64,000 nt of DNA from an uncultured Clostridium sp. (GTDB lineage Bacteria > Bacillota > Clostridia > Lachnospirales > Lachnospiraceae): the NCBI GenBank assembly GCA_937885015.1, contig CALAAS010000027.1:7888-71887 (forward strand). The letters are read 5' to 3'. Shown here piece after piece: positions 9,231 to 16,663 of the stretch. The notes under the pieces were generated by a model. The model had not been told where the DNA came from. It searched no databases and was given only the letters and a program-made list of their open reading frames with translations. A program made the translations under genes and the position numbers. Numbering within the stretch: position 1 is the first letter of the stretch; every line of letters starts with the position of its first letter.

Positions 9231-9290
9231 GTTCCACTTTCGTTCCCTTTGGAACCATTTCACTCCACTTTACTCCACTTTCCGCCACTT
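9231..9290 (-). promoter_or_regulatory. MraZ-type operator: ten-base-phased AAGTGG boxes
   Basis: On the minus strand, four boxes follow one another at exactly 10-bp phase: AAGTGGCGGA, AAGTGGAGTA, AAGTGGAGTG and AAATGG (9290 down to 9255). A further box, AAAGTGGAAC, lies two turns on at 9240-9231. MraZ in other bacteria binds phased repeats of this kind (AAAGTG-type in mollicutes, TGGG-N5 in E. coli). They lie between the -10 and the mraZ start, a position suited to autorepression. Confidence 0.85.
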
Positions 9291-9298
9291 ATAGTTTT

Positions 9299-9327
9299 AT
9301 TTTAGTACATTCGTAAAAAAATAGCAA
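9299..9327 (-). promoter_or_regulatory. Promoter of the dcw cluster
   Basis: Minus-strand TTGCTA (9322-9327), 17-bp spacer, TAAAAT (9299-9304). It lies directly upstream of the MraZ-type boxes and is the only good promoter before mraZ. Confidence 0.65.
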
Positions 9328-9334
9328 GAAATAT

Positions 9335-9405
9335 TTAAAAAAAGAGCCCGATAACATCTGGCTCCTCTAAAACACAGAGGATGACAGATATCATCCGGCT
9401 CTTCC
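9335..9405 (-). terminator. Intrinsic terminator of the Spo0E-like gene
   Basis: A long imperfect inverted repeat (AAGAGCC...GGCTCTT arms of about 27 nt with several mismatches) is followed on the minus strand by a run of seven T. It lies between the 51-aa Spo0E-like gene and the dcw promoter. A second GC-rich hairpin without a T-run (GGCGCG/CGCGCC) lies just before it, about 9413-9440. Confidence 0.75.
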
Positions 9406-9477
9406 GGCATTCGGCGCGCAGGCAAAACTGCCCCGCGCCTTTCATTTTTCATACTCCTGTCACAGGTACAAAAAATC

Positions 9478-9633
9478 CTAGAAACCTGCTGCCACATATT
9501 TGTTCAGCAGCTCGTCCAGCTTCACACTGAGCTGGTAAATCACACCGTAAGATTCTTTTTGATCGATACTCTGATTCAGTTTCTCCCGTACTTCCTCGAT
9601 CTCTCTTACCATCTCTTCTCTCGCGTTCGCCAT
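9478..9633 (-). CDS. Spo0E-like sporulation phosphatase (51 aa)
   Basis: Very small protein, 51 aa from the ATG at 9633, preceded by AAAGGAG. It begins MANAREEMVREIEEVREKLN and ends with IYQLSVKLDELLNKYVAAGF, a two-helix hairpin with the family signature S-x-x-L-D (here SVKLD, residues 36-40). Spo0E-family proteins in Bacillus dephosphorylate Spo0A~P and hold back sporulation; the same role here is inference. A Spo0A box lies upstream of its promoter, so feedback control is plausible. A terminator follows, so it is a single-gene unit. Confidence 0.8.
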   Translation of the reverse strand: MANAREEMVREIEEVREKLNQSIDQKESYGVIYQLSVKLDELLNKYVAAGF

Positions 9634-9681
9634 CTTATTTACTCTCCTTTTGTTGAATCTTTTATGTAATGCCGTACTTAC

Positions 9682-9748
9682 ATTTTAAGTCCTGATTCCT
9701 CAAAAATCAAACAAATTTGGACGCGTTTATTCGACAAAAAGCGACGAA
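9682..9748 (-). promoter_or_regulatory. Promoter and Spo0A box of the Spo0E-like gene
   Basis: Minus-strand promoter TTGATT (9705-9710), 17-bp spacer, TAAAAT (9682-9687). About 20 bp upstream is a perfect 0A box, TGTCGAA on the minus strand (9730-9736), in the context TTTGTCGAATAAA. An adjacent CGACGAA on the plus strand (9742-9748) differs from TGNCGAA at one base and is inverted. The layout suits activation or repression by Spo0A~P. Confidence 0.6.
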
Positions 9749-9781
9749 AAGACCTTGGAACCCCCGTAAATCCTTACTTTC

Positions 9782-11098
9782 TTAACCAATTCCCTTATAA
9801 ATAATTCCTAAAATAAATACCAGGACCGTCAATGGCACATAGAGTCCGCAAGCGATGCCCCCGAACCAGGCCGGAAGCGGGCGGCTCCGCCCAAGCTCCA
9901 GCTCTTTACGAATTTCACGGTATCCATAAATGAAATACACGGAAACTGCTCCCAGAACAGCGCCAAAGGGCACAACCAAAATGGTAATGAAGTCCATCCA
10001 GCCGCCCACTTTGGGTTCTGCCTCCAAAAACACACCAACCAGGAAGCAGAGAATTCCACATCCCAGTACAGCCGCCTTCCGCGGCACCTGGAATCTGTGC
10101 TGGATACTCTCAATTACTGCCTCAAACATATTGATCAGCGACGTAATGCCTGCAAATGCAACGGACAGGAAGAAAATAGCCGCAAATAAGCGCCCCATGG
10201 GCATCTGAGCAAAAATTTTCGGAATCGTGATAAACATCAGGGACGGACCGGCCCCCGGCTCAATTCCGAAAGCAAACACAGCCGGCATAATCGCCAGCGC
10301 TGCCAGAAGTGCAGCCAGCGTATCAAACACCGCCGTTCGCATGGACGCTCCCACAATATCTGTGTCACGGTTCAGATAAGACCCGTACACAATCATACCA
10401 GATCCAGTAATGGACAAGGAGAAAAAAGCCTGTCCCATGGCCATAACCCAGGTATTCACATCCAGAAGATGCTCCCAGCGCGGAACAAACAGGAATTTAT
10501 ATCCCGCCCCCGCTCCTGGCAGGAAAAATACACGAACCGCCAAGATGGAAAACAGAACGAAGAAAATCGGCATCATTACCCGGTTTGTCCTCTCAATCTG
10601 ATTTACCGATCCGGTAACCAGGACCAGAACTGTAATAAATACCACTGCAAAATGCCAGATCAGACTGCCATACTCTCCCGTTGCCTCCGCAAAAAATTCT
10701 GCGGAATCCCGCTCCAGAAGCACACCTGTCACCGCCCCTCCAAGGGAACGGAATACCCATCCAATAATAATCGAATAGCCAATAGCAATTCCCAGAGAGC
10801 CCATCAGAGGAATCCAGCCCACACACTTTCCTGCCCCCTGCATTCCCTTCTTGCTCCAGCAAAGTTCATAAGAACCCAGCGTACCGGTTTTTGCCCTTCT
10901 TCCAATGGCAAACTCTGCTGACAGGCCAGTCAGGCCAAACAGGCAGACAAAGAAAATATAGGGAACCAGAAATGCCGCCCCTCCGTACTGACCAAGCCGG
11001 TACGGGAACATCCAGATATTCCCCAAACCCACTGCGGATCCCACACATGCGAGAACAAAACCCATGGAACCGCTGAAACTACCATTTTTGTGATTCAC
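9782..11098 (-). CDS. Sodium:neurotransmitter symporter (NSS) family transporter
   Basis: Sodium-coupled amino acid transporter of the LeuT fold, 438 aa with about 11 membrane segments. The N-terminus carries the family signature FVLACVGSAVGLGNIWMFPY (about 14-33), with the unwound TM1 that binds Na+ and substrate, followed by GGAAFLVPYIFF and a loop GLSAEFAIGRRAKTGT. Bacterial members carry amino acids such as tryptophan, tyrosine or leucine; the substrate cannot be read here. Translation starts at a GTG with AGGAGG 9 nt upstream. It is a single gene with its own promoter and is preceded by the gltS terminator. Confidence 0.93.
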   Translation of the reverse strand: MNHKNGSFSGSMGFVLACVGSAVGLGNIWMFPYRLGQYGGAAFLVPYIFFVCLFGLTGLSAEFAIGRRAKTGTLGSYELCWSKKGMQGAGKCVGWIPLMGSLGIAIGYSIIIGWVFRSLGGAVTGVLLERDSAEFFAEATGEYGSLIWHFAVVFITVLVLVTGSVNQIERTNRVMMPIFFVLFSILAVRVFFLPGAGAGYKFLFVPRWEHLLDVNTWVMAMGQAFFSLSITGSGMIVYGSYLNRDTDIVGASMRTAVFDTLAALLAALAIMPAVFAFGIEPGAGPSLMFITIPKIFAQMPMGRLFAAIFFLSVAFAGITSLINMFEAVIESIQHRFQVPRKAAVLGCGILCFLVGVFLEAEPKVGGWMDFITILVVPFGAVLGAVSVYFIYGYREIRKELELGRSRPLPAWFGGIACGLYVPLTVLVFILGIIYKGIG

Positions 11099-11172
11099 TT
11101 GGAAACCCCTCCTATTATTTCATTACTTTATTGCGTCCGTACGGCAAAGCGGTGCAATAAACAATCTAGTTT

Positions 11173-11201
11173 ATCATAATATATTATCGCGGTAAAAGCA
11201 A
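11173..11201 (-). promoter_or_regulatory. Promoter of the NSS transporter gene
   Basis: Minus-strand TTGCTT (11196-11201), 17-bp spacer, TATGAT (11173-11178), about 75 bp before the GTG start. Confidence 0.5.
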
Positions 11202-11230
11202 CCGCAGGAGCAGCGATTCTCGTACTTTTT

Positions 11231-11292
11231 TGCTTTACAAAAAAAAGAGCCTTCCATACAGCACATGCCATGCAATACCAAAAGCTCTTCTT
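11231..11292 (-). terminator. Intrinsic terminator downstream of gltS
   Basis: Minus-strand hairpin with AAGAGC/GCTCTT ends and further GU-rich pairing inward (about 14 bp), followed by eight T. It separates gltS from the NSS transporter. Confidence 0.8.
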
Positions 11293-11345
11293 TCATAAAA
11301 AATACATCAACCTGAATATCTGCTACAGGACATTGATAAATGTCG

Positions 11346-12500
11346 TCAATACCATGGAATTAAAAAATCCACAAAAAGACTACCTACCAACGGAACGATA
11401 AAGAATGCGCGGGGAGCCGGGCCGTATCGCTCTGTCAGAGCACGCATATTGGCCATGGCATTCGGGGTGGCTCCCATACCGAAACCGCAAAATGCCGTCG
11501 TCATGGCAGCAGCCTCGTAATCGCGCCCCATCAGATTAAACACCAGATAATTTGCATACAGGAACATAACCACTGTCTGGATCAAAAGAATCACGATCAT
11601 CGGGAGGGCCAGCGCTGCCAGTTCCCACAGCTTCAGGCTCATCATGGCCATGGCCAGGAAAAGGTTCAGGGAGAGGCCGCCCAGAGCATCAATCTCCTCC
11701 ATGGGAAGCTCCTTCTTTCTCACATCCCAGATATTCCGAATGGCAGCAGCGCAGAGCATGGCGCCAATATAGGTGGGGAAGGTCAGATCAAGGCTTTTGA
11801 AAAAGGAAAAAACAAAGGTCCCGATTCCGATGGCAACGGCAAGAAATACGGCTGCATTGGTAAACTTCTGACCGTCAATGGGAGATGCCACCTCCTCCAC
11901 TGCGTTTCCCTCCTCCGCTGCTGTGGATTTCAGATGATGGCGCTCTACCCGGGCGCGGGCGATGGGGCCGCCCATCATGCTGCCGGATACCAGACCGTAT
12001 GTAGCTGCCGCCAGCGCCACTGTAGCCGCTCCGGCCACCGCATATTCCTGTTCCAGCATCGGCCCAAAGGATCCGCTCGTCCCATGGCCTCCCACCAGAG
12101 GCATAGAACCCATGCAAAGGCCGAGAAGCGGGTTTAGATGAAACACCGACGCCAGGATACTTCCCACCGTATCCTGGACGATGCAGATTCCGACAGCCAG
12201 AGCCAGAAAAATAAACACCTGCAGGCCGCCCTTTTTCAAAAGCCGGAAACAGGCTGTAAAACCGACGCTGCAGAAAAAGATCGTCATGAACACATTCTGA
12301 AGCGTCGTATCAAATGAAAGCTCCAGAACCCCGGTCATATAAAACGCCAGATGCGCAAACGCGAATACAATACCGCCTGCCACCGGTGCAGGGATACAGT
12401 ATTTGCTAAGGAACGGCAGCTTTTTTACCATCAGCCTTCCCAGACAGTACACCAGCGCGCCCAACGCACATGCCTGATACATATCAAGCTCAATCACCAT
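11346..12500 (-). CDS. gltS: Sodium/glutamate symporter
   Basis: Membrane carrier of the ESS family that imports glutamate with Na+. It has 384 aa and about ten hydrophobic segments with the two inverted repeats typical of GltS. Landmarks: YCIPAPVAGGIVFA near residue 34, the GGHGTSGSFG re-entrant-loop motif near 136, and the second GFGMGATPNAMANM loop near 335. The ATG at 12500 has AGGAGG 9 nt upstream. A 137-bp gap separates it from scpB; it ends in a clear terminator. Confidence 0.94.
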   Translation of the reverse strand: MVIELDMYQACALGALVYCLGRLMVKKLPFLSKYCIPAPVAGGIVFAFAHLAFYMTGVLELSFDTTLQNVFMTIFFCSVGFTACFRLLKKGGLQVFIFLALAVGICIVQDTVGSILASVFHLNPLLGLCMGSMPLVGGHGTSGSFGPMLEQEYAVAGAATVALAAATYGLVSGSMMGGPIARARVERHHLKSTAAEEGNAVEEVASPIDGQKFTNAAVFLAVAIGIGTFVFSFFKSLDLTFPTYIGAMLCAAAIRNIWDVRKKELPMEEIDALGGLSLNLFLAMAMMSLKLWELAALALPMIVILLIQTVVMFLYANYLVFNLMGRDYEAAAMTTAFCGFGMGATPNAMANMRALTERYGPAPRAFFIVPLVGSLFVDFLIPWY

Positions 12501-12637
12501 TCTAAATTTCCTCCTTTTGTTTTCTGATGACTCTATTTTTCACATTTGCTACAAAAAGCAACAAAAAAATACAGTCTGAAAACGTTAAGGAAATGTAAAA
12601 GAAAGCTCTGAATTCTGTCCCGGTTTTTACATGTTTT

Positions 12638-13258
12638 TTATAAAACTGTCTCTGGTTTCTCCTCCGTCGCTTCCGCCTCGGCCATGGAGAGTCCCAGCTC
12701 CTCCTCAGCCTCTAGGCGAAACTCGTCCACCTGTCCGGGCCCCGGCTCCGGAAGTTCCTTCGTCGAACCAACACCAAATCGGCGCAAAAATTCCTCTGTC
12801 GTTGCGAACAGAGCCGGACGTCCCGGCGCATCCAGGCGCCCAACCTCGTAGACTAAATTGTATTCAATCAGACGGTTTACAGCGTGATCCGACTTTACTC
12901 CGCGGATTTTCTCTATCTCCACCTTGGTAATGGGCTGTTTATAGGCAATGATGGATAGTGTCTCCAGCACCACATCCGTCAGAATCTGTTTTTTAGGTGC
13001 CGATGCCACACGGATCAGGTTTTCATAATACTCTGCCCGAGTGCACATCTGCCAGCTATCTTCCAGCTGTGCAATCTGGATTCCGCGTTTTTCTTCCTCG
13101 TACCGCTCCCTCAGGCGCAAAACCGCCGTGCGGGCTGCCTCCTCATCCCGCCCCAAAGCCGCTGCCAGCTGTCTTGTCTCAACCGCTTTTCCCATTGTAA
13201 AAAGGACGGCCTCAACGATGGCTTCATCCTCTGAAAATACCATATTTTCCTGTTTCAT
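12638..13258 (-). CDS. scpB: Segregation and condensation protein B
   Basis: Winged-helix kleisin partner; with ScpA it joins SMC to form the condensin that organises the nucleoid. At 206 aa it is of normal length, with two WHD modules: ENMVFSEDEAIVEAVLFTMGKAV at the N-terminus and ETLSIIAYKQPITKVEIEKIRG near residue 92, the most conserved part of the family. The C-terminal 40 residues are acidic and variable. Its ATG overlaps the scpA stop by 4 bp (ATGA), so the two subunits are translationally coupled. Confidence 0.95.
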   Translation of the reverse strand: MKQENMVFSEDEAIVEAVLFTMGKAVETRQLAAALGRDEEAARTAVLRLRERYEEEKRGIQIAQLEDSWQMCTRAEYYENLIRVASAPKKQILTDVVLETLSIIAYKQPITKVEIEKIRGVKSDHAVNRLIEYNLVYEVGRLDAPGRPALFATTEEFLRRFGVGSTKELPEPGPGQVDEFRLEAEEELGLSMAEAEATEEKPETVL

Positions 13259-14070
13259 TCTTTCCTATCCTGTCCCTCAAAATCTTCCAAACCCTTCAGG
13301 TTTAGCTCTTCCTGTCCCCCTTCCGGGTCCAGTGTCTCGATGTACATATCCTCAAACAGATGATCCTGCCTCAGCTGAATTTTTCCCATCTTCATCAATT
13401 CCAAAACCGCCAGGAAGGCCACAACCACCTCCAGGCGGTCCCTCTGGCGCTCCAGAAGCTGGCGAAAACGAAAGTTTCTGTGACTTCTGGCATACTCCAT
13501 AACAGAGCCAATTTTCTGTTCCAGACTGATAGGTTCCCGACGTATGGTGCGGAACCGGCTCCGGATGGGGTCCAGCTTATTTTCCCGCCGTTTCATGACA
13601 GAATCAAAAATTGACTGCAGCTTTGCCAGAGTTAATCCCTCCAGAAGCCGATCCAGATCCACCGGCGGCTCGTACTGTGCCACCTCTGGAGGAATGGTGG
13701 GGACTTTAAACAGAAGACGCTCTGCCTCCTGCTCCCGCTCCTCCAATTCCTGAGCCATATACTTGTACATTTTGTATTCCAGAAGGCGGCGAACCAGCTC
13801 TGCCCTCGGATCTTCTTCCTCCTCGCTCTCCTCTTCCTCCGGTGCCGGAAGGAGCATCCTGGATTTGATATCCAAAAGCGTCGCTGCCATAACCAGAAAT
13901 TCGCTGACTACGTCCAGATCCTCCCGTTCCATATGGTTTACATAATCCAGATACTGCTCTGTAATCAGCACAATGGGAATATCATAAATACTGACCTTAT
14001 TCTTCTCTATTAAATGGAGGAGCAGATCCAGCGGCCCCTCAAAATTATCAAGCTTATAGGAAATTTCCAT
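13255..14070 (-). CDS. scpA: Segregation and condensation protein A
   Basis: Kleisin subunit of the SMC-ScpAB condensin, 271 aa. The N-terminal SMC-neck binding part begins YKLDNFEGPLDLLLHLIEKNKVSIYDIPI, the strongest ScpA signature. An acidic linker (EEEESEEEEDPRAE, about 97-110) is followed by helices and the C-terminal winged helix that binds the SMC head (VVVAFLAVLELMKMGKIQLRQ, about 215-235). It is directly coupled to scpB. The gap upstream to the metallophosphoesterase is 45 bp, so all four genes back to rubrerythrin could share a transcript. Confidence 0.96.
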   Translation of the reverse strand: MEISYKLDNFEGPLDLLLHLIEKNKVSIYDIPIVLITEQYLDYVNHMEREDLDVVSEFLVMAATLLDIKSRMLLPAPEEEESEEEEDPRAELVRRLLEYKMYKYMAQELEEREQEAERLLFKVPTIPPEVAQYEPPVDLDRLLEGLTLAKLQSIFDSVMKRRENKLDPIRSRFRTIRREPISLEQKIGSVMEYARSHRNFRFRQLLERQRDRLEVVVAFLAVLELMKMGKIQLRQDHLFEDMYIETLDPEGGQEELNLKGLEDFEGQDRKE

Positions 14071-14115
14071 TTTTCTCCCGTCCCACGCATATACTGCCGC
14101 CTAGTATACCAAAAA

Positions 14116-14994
14116 TCATTTTTTCTGTAAAGGCTGCCGCCCCTCCAGAGTAATCCGCACCAGCTGAGGCCGGTTATTGAGCCGCAGGTTAATGGAATGG
14201 GTTCCCAACCCCCGACTTACAATCATAGTCTTTCCATCCCGGTCAAACCTCCCGGCGCAGCAGGGAAGGAAAAACTGATACTGTGGCGTCATAACCCCTC
14301 CCAGTCCGGGAATCCGGATAGTTCCGCCATGAAAATGGCCGCTCAGCGTCAGATCAGCCCCCCATTTTCGGCTGTTTTCGAAAAAAAGTGGAGAATGAAG
14401 CAACAAAATCTGATATTTATCTTCTCTGGCTGCTCCCACCCGGCCGGTAATCTCCCCATCTGAAAGTCTTGGAACGGTAAAATGATGGCGGTAATACCGC
14501 TCTGCCAGATCACACCCAGTAATTCGTATGTAAGGATCCAGATCGGCGCTTTTATTCGGAAGATACATCACCCCCGCCGCCCTTAGTCCCTCTTCCAGTC
14601 TCTGACTGCAGTCTCCGTATACTTCTGGCTTCTGTCCAAGCCGCGCCTCATGGTTCCCATTGCCATAGAAAACTGGAAAACGGGCGGCCAGGCGCCTTAC
14701 CAGATTCAGTGTAACCGTCAGATCTCCCATTCCCCGGCTGACCATCATATCTCCGCCGATCAAAACCGCATCCGGCTCCAGGGCGAAAATTGCCTCCAGG
14801 AGTTTTTCGTTCTCCGGTCCAAAGGTATTATCATGGAGATCCGAGAGAAATACCAGTTCCCGGATCATCCCCTCCGGAAGCTTTTCCGTCTGAATCCGGA
14901 ACCGCTCCGTCACAAAATGGCTGCGCTCGTACCGGGAGCAGGCAAGTATGCCTGCCCCCAATCCCGCCGCTGCCGCAAGTCCGGCATATATCAC
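14116..14994 (-). CDS. Membrane-anchored metallophosphoesterase
   Basis: Calcineurin-like phosphoesterase of the YkuE/YaeI type, 292 aa. An N-terminal hydrophobic stretch (MIYAGLAAAAGLGAGILAC) anchors it. The two-metal site is complete: DLHDNTFG (about 52), GGDMM (about 79), YGNGNHE (about 110), LLHSP (about 205) and SGHFHGG (about 228). Relatives act on UDP-sugar or lipid phosphates, but the substrate is not known. It starts at GTG with AGGAGG 7 nt upstream and follows rubrerythrin by 17 bp. Confidence 0.88.
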   Translation of the reverse strand: MIYAGLAAAAGLGAGILACSRYERSHFVTERFRIQTEKLPEGMIRELVFLSDLHDNTFGPENEKLLEAIFALEPDAVLIGGDMMVSRGMGDLTVTLNLVRRLAARFPVFYGNGNHEARLGQKPEVYGDCSQRLEEGLRAAGVMYLPNKSADLDPYIRITGCDLAERYYRHHFTVPRLSDGEITGRVGAAREDKYQILLLHSPLFFENSRKWGADLTLSGHFHGGTIRIPGLGGVMTPQYQFFLPCCAGRFDRDGKTMIVSRGLGTHSINLRLNNRPQLVRITLEGRQPLQKK

Positions 14995-15011
14995 TCTCTT
15001 TCCTCCTCTCT

Positions 15012-15611
15012 TTATTCCTTTCCATAAGGAGCCTCGGCCAGGCGCATAAAATACCCCTGCTCATGCTCACAGACCGGACAGTATTTGGGGGCAATCTGAC
15101 CCTCATAAATATAGCCGCAGTTCAAGCAAACCCAGGCTGTCTCTTCTTCCTCTGCAAACAGCCGGCTGCTCTCCAGAAGTCCAGCATACCGGTCAAAGCG
15201 GTCTCCGTGCGTCTTCTCCACCTGGCCGATCATATGAAATACCTGACCAATCCGGTCAAATCCCTCCTCCAGGGCAATATCTCCAAACTGCCGGTAAACC
15301 GTGTTATGCTCCTCCATCTCATTGTGACGGGCGGCTTTTAAAAGATCCAGTGTTTTCTCATACAGGTTCACCGGATACCCCCCGTCCACCTTTATCGTTT
15401 CTCCCGTCATTTCCTTCAGGAAGCCATAAAACACCTCCGCATGCTCCTTTTCCTGATCTGCCGTAAACGCAAAAATACGCTCTATCACCGGCAGTCCTTC
15501 TTTTCTGGCCGCTGCCGCTGCAAACGTATAACGGGTTCTTGCCTGACATTCTCCCGCAAAGGCACGCATTAAATTATTTGCTGTCTCACTCTGATAAAGT
15601 TCCCTGCTCAT
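15012..15611 (-). CDS. rbr: Rubrerythrin
   Basis: Cytoplasmic di-iron peroxidase that protects anaerobes by reducing H2O2. It has 199 aa. A ferritin-like four-helix domain carries the Glu/His ligands (AFAGECQARTRY, DQEKEHAEVFYGFL, NEMEEHNTVY, VEKTHGDRFD). It is followed by a C-terminal rubredoxin-like FeS4 domain with CLNCGYIYEG and CPVCEHEQGYF. Order ferritin then rubredoxin is the standard form. The ATG has GGAGGA 7 nt upstream. The promoter region carries a perfect inverted repeat at the transcription start. Confidence 0.95.
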   Translation of the reverse strand: MSRELYQSETANNLMRAFAGECQARTRYTFAAAAARKEGLPVIERIFAFTADQEKEHAEVFYGFLKEMTGETIKVDGGYPVNLYEKTLDLLKAARHNEMEEHNTVYRQFGDIALEEGFDRIGQVFHMIGQVEKTHGDRFDRYAGLLESSRLFAEEEETAWVCLNCGYIYEGQIAPKYCPVCEHEQGYFMRLAEAPYGKE

Positions 15612-15681
15612 TCACTGATTCCTCCTGTTTCCCTGGGATTTATTTTTGTCTTTATTTTCCCCGGATACAGAAAAAATATAC

Positions 15682-15727
15682 GAAACCACTCGGTTTCATC
15701 ATACAGGAAACCGCCTCTTTCCGTCAA
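15682..15727 (-). promoter_or_regulatory. Rubrerythrin promoter with inverted-repeat operator
   Basis: Minus-strand TTGACG (15722-15727), 18-bp spacer, TATGAT (15698-15703). Directly downstream, over the expected start, is a perfect inverted repeat GAAACC-GAGT-GGTTTC (15682-15697), and the spacer holds another GGTTTC half site. This looks like a repressor site. It does not match the PerR or Fur consensus that I know. Confidence 0.6.
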
Positions 15728-15742
15728 GAAAAACAGATGCAG

Positions 15743-15771
15743 TTGTTATTTTCCTGCCACCATGGTAATAT
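15743..15771 (+). promoter_or_regulatory. Promoter of the YihY/BrkB gene
   Basis: TTGTTA (15743-15748), 17-bp spacer, TAATAT (15766-15771), divergent from and 15 bp away from the rubrerythrin -35. Confidence 0.45.
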
Positions 15772-15829
15772 GATAGAATGATTGTGAAATAATGATTATA
15801 TCATATGGGAATCATAGGAGAATGGCCTT

Positions 15830-16648
15830 ATGCTCTGCTTTCTTATAAAATGCAAACGGATTTATAATGACTTTGTAAAAGATGAAGTAACCGTCTACGC
15901 GGCTCAGGCATCTTTTTTTACGGTGCTCTCTTTCTTCCCGTTCCTGATGATTTTGCTGACCGTTATTCAAATCATTCCCACCATCAGTCAGGATGATCTG
16001 CTTCTGGTTCTGGCTCGTCTGGCTCCCAGCCGTGTCTATCCGCTGCTTCGTACGATCGTTACAGACCTCTACACCACCGCTCCGGCTGCCATTCTGTCCG
16101 TCACCACCATCGCCACCATCTGGTCCGCCTCCCGCGGAATGCTGGGCATTGAACGGGGGCTGAACCGGATTGCAGGCTGTACCCGCCGCAGAGGCTATCT
16201 GGCCAGCCGCCTGATCAATTCCGGATATACCGTTGTGTTTATTCTCGTCTGCATCGTATCTCTGATTCTGATGGTCTTTGGTTCTGCCCTGCAGCGCCTT
16301 CTTCTGACGTGGTTTCCCTTTCTCCAGCATCTGGCGCCGTACCTCATCAGTCTGCGGGCGCTCATTGCCCTGACCATCCTGATCCTGTTTTTCATGGCTC
16401 TTTACACCTACCTGCCCATGGAGCGGGGACGCATGAAGGAGCAGATTCCCGGTGCACTGTTCTCCACGGGCGGCTGGCTTCTCTGTTCCTACGGATTTTC
16501 CATTTATTTCAGCCATTTCAAGCGATTTTCTTATATGTACGGCAGCCTTGCCGCTGTGGTCATCCTGATGCTCTGGATTTATTTCTGTATCTGCATTTTG
16601 TTTCTCGGCGCAGAAATAAACCGCCACTGGGGCAAACACTGCCTGTAA
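15830..16648 (+). CDS. YihY/virulence factor BrkB family membrane protein
   Basis: Polytopic inner-membrane protein of 272 aa with about six hydrophobic segments. Family features: DEVTVYAAQASFFTVLSFFPFLMILLTV near the N-terminus, SASRGMLGIERGLNRIAG near residue 102, LYTYLPMERGRMKEQIPGALFSTGGW near 195, and the C-terminal YGSLAAVVILMLWIYFCICILFLGAEINR. The family was once called RNase BN by mistake; its function is unsettled. ATG at 15830 has ATAGGAGA upstream. It is divergent from rubrerythrin and convergent with the FMN-binding protein. Confidence 0.9.
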   Translation: MLCFLIKCKRIYNDFVKDEVTVYAAQASFFTVLSFFPFLMILLTVIQIIPTISQDDLLLVLARLAPSRVYPLLRTIVTDLYTTAPAAILSVTTIATIWSASRGMLGIERGLNRIAGCTRRRGYLASRLINSGYTVVFILVCIVSLILMVFGSALQRLLLTWFPFLQHLAPYLISLRALIALTILILFFMALYTYLPMERGRMKEQIPGALFSTGGWLLCSYGFSIYFSHFKRFSYMYGSLAAVVILMLWIYFCICILFLGAEINRHWGKHCL

Positions 16649-16663
16649 AATCCCCTGCTGTCC

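Noticed and set aside
15812..16639. 275-aa open frame on the minus strand
   Set aside because: Mirror of the YihY/BrkB gene; no hydrophobic core or known motif.
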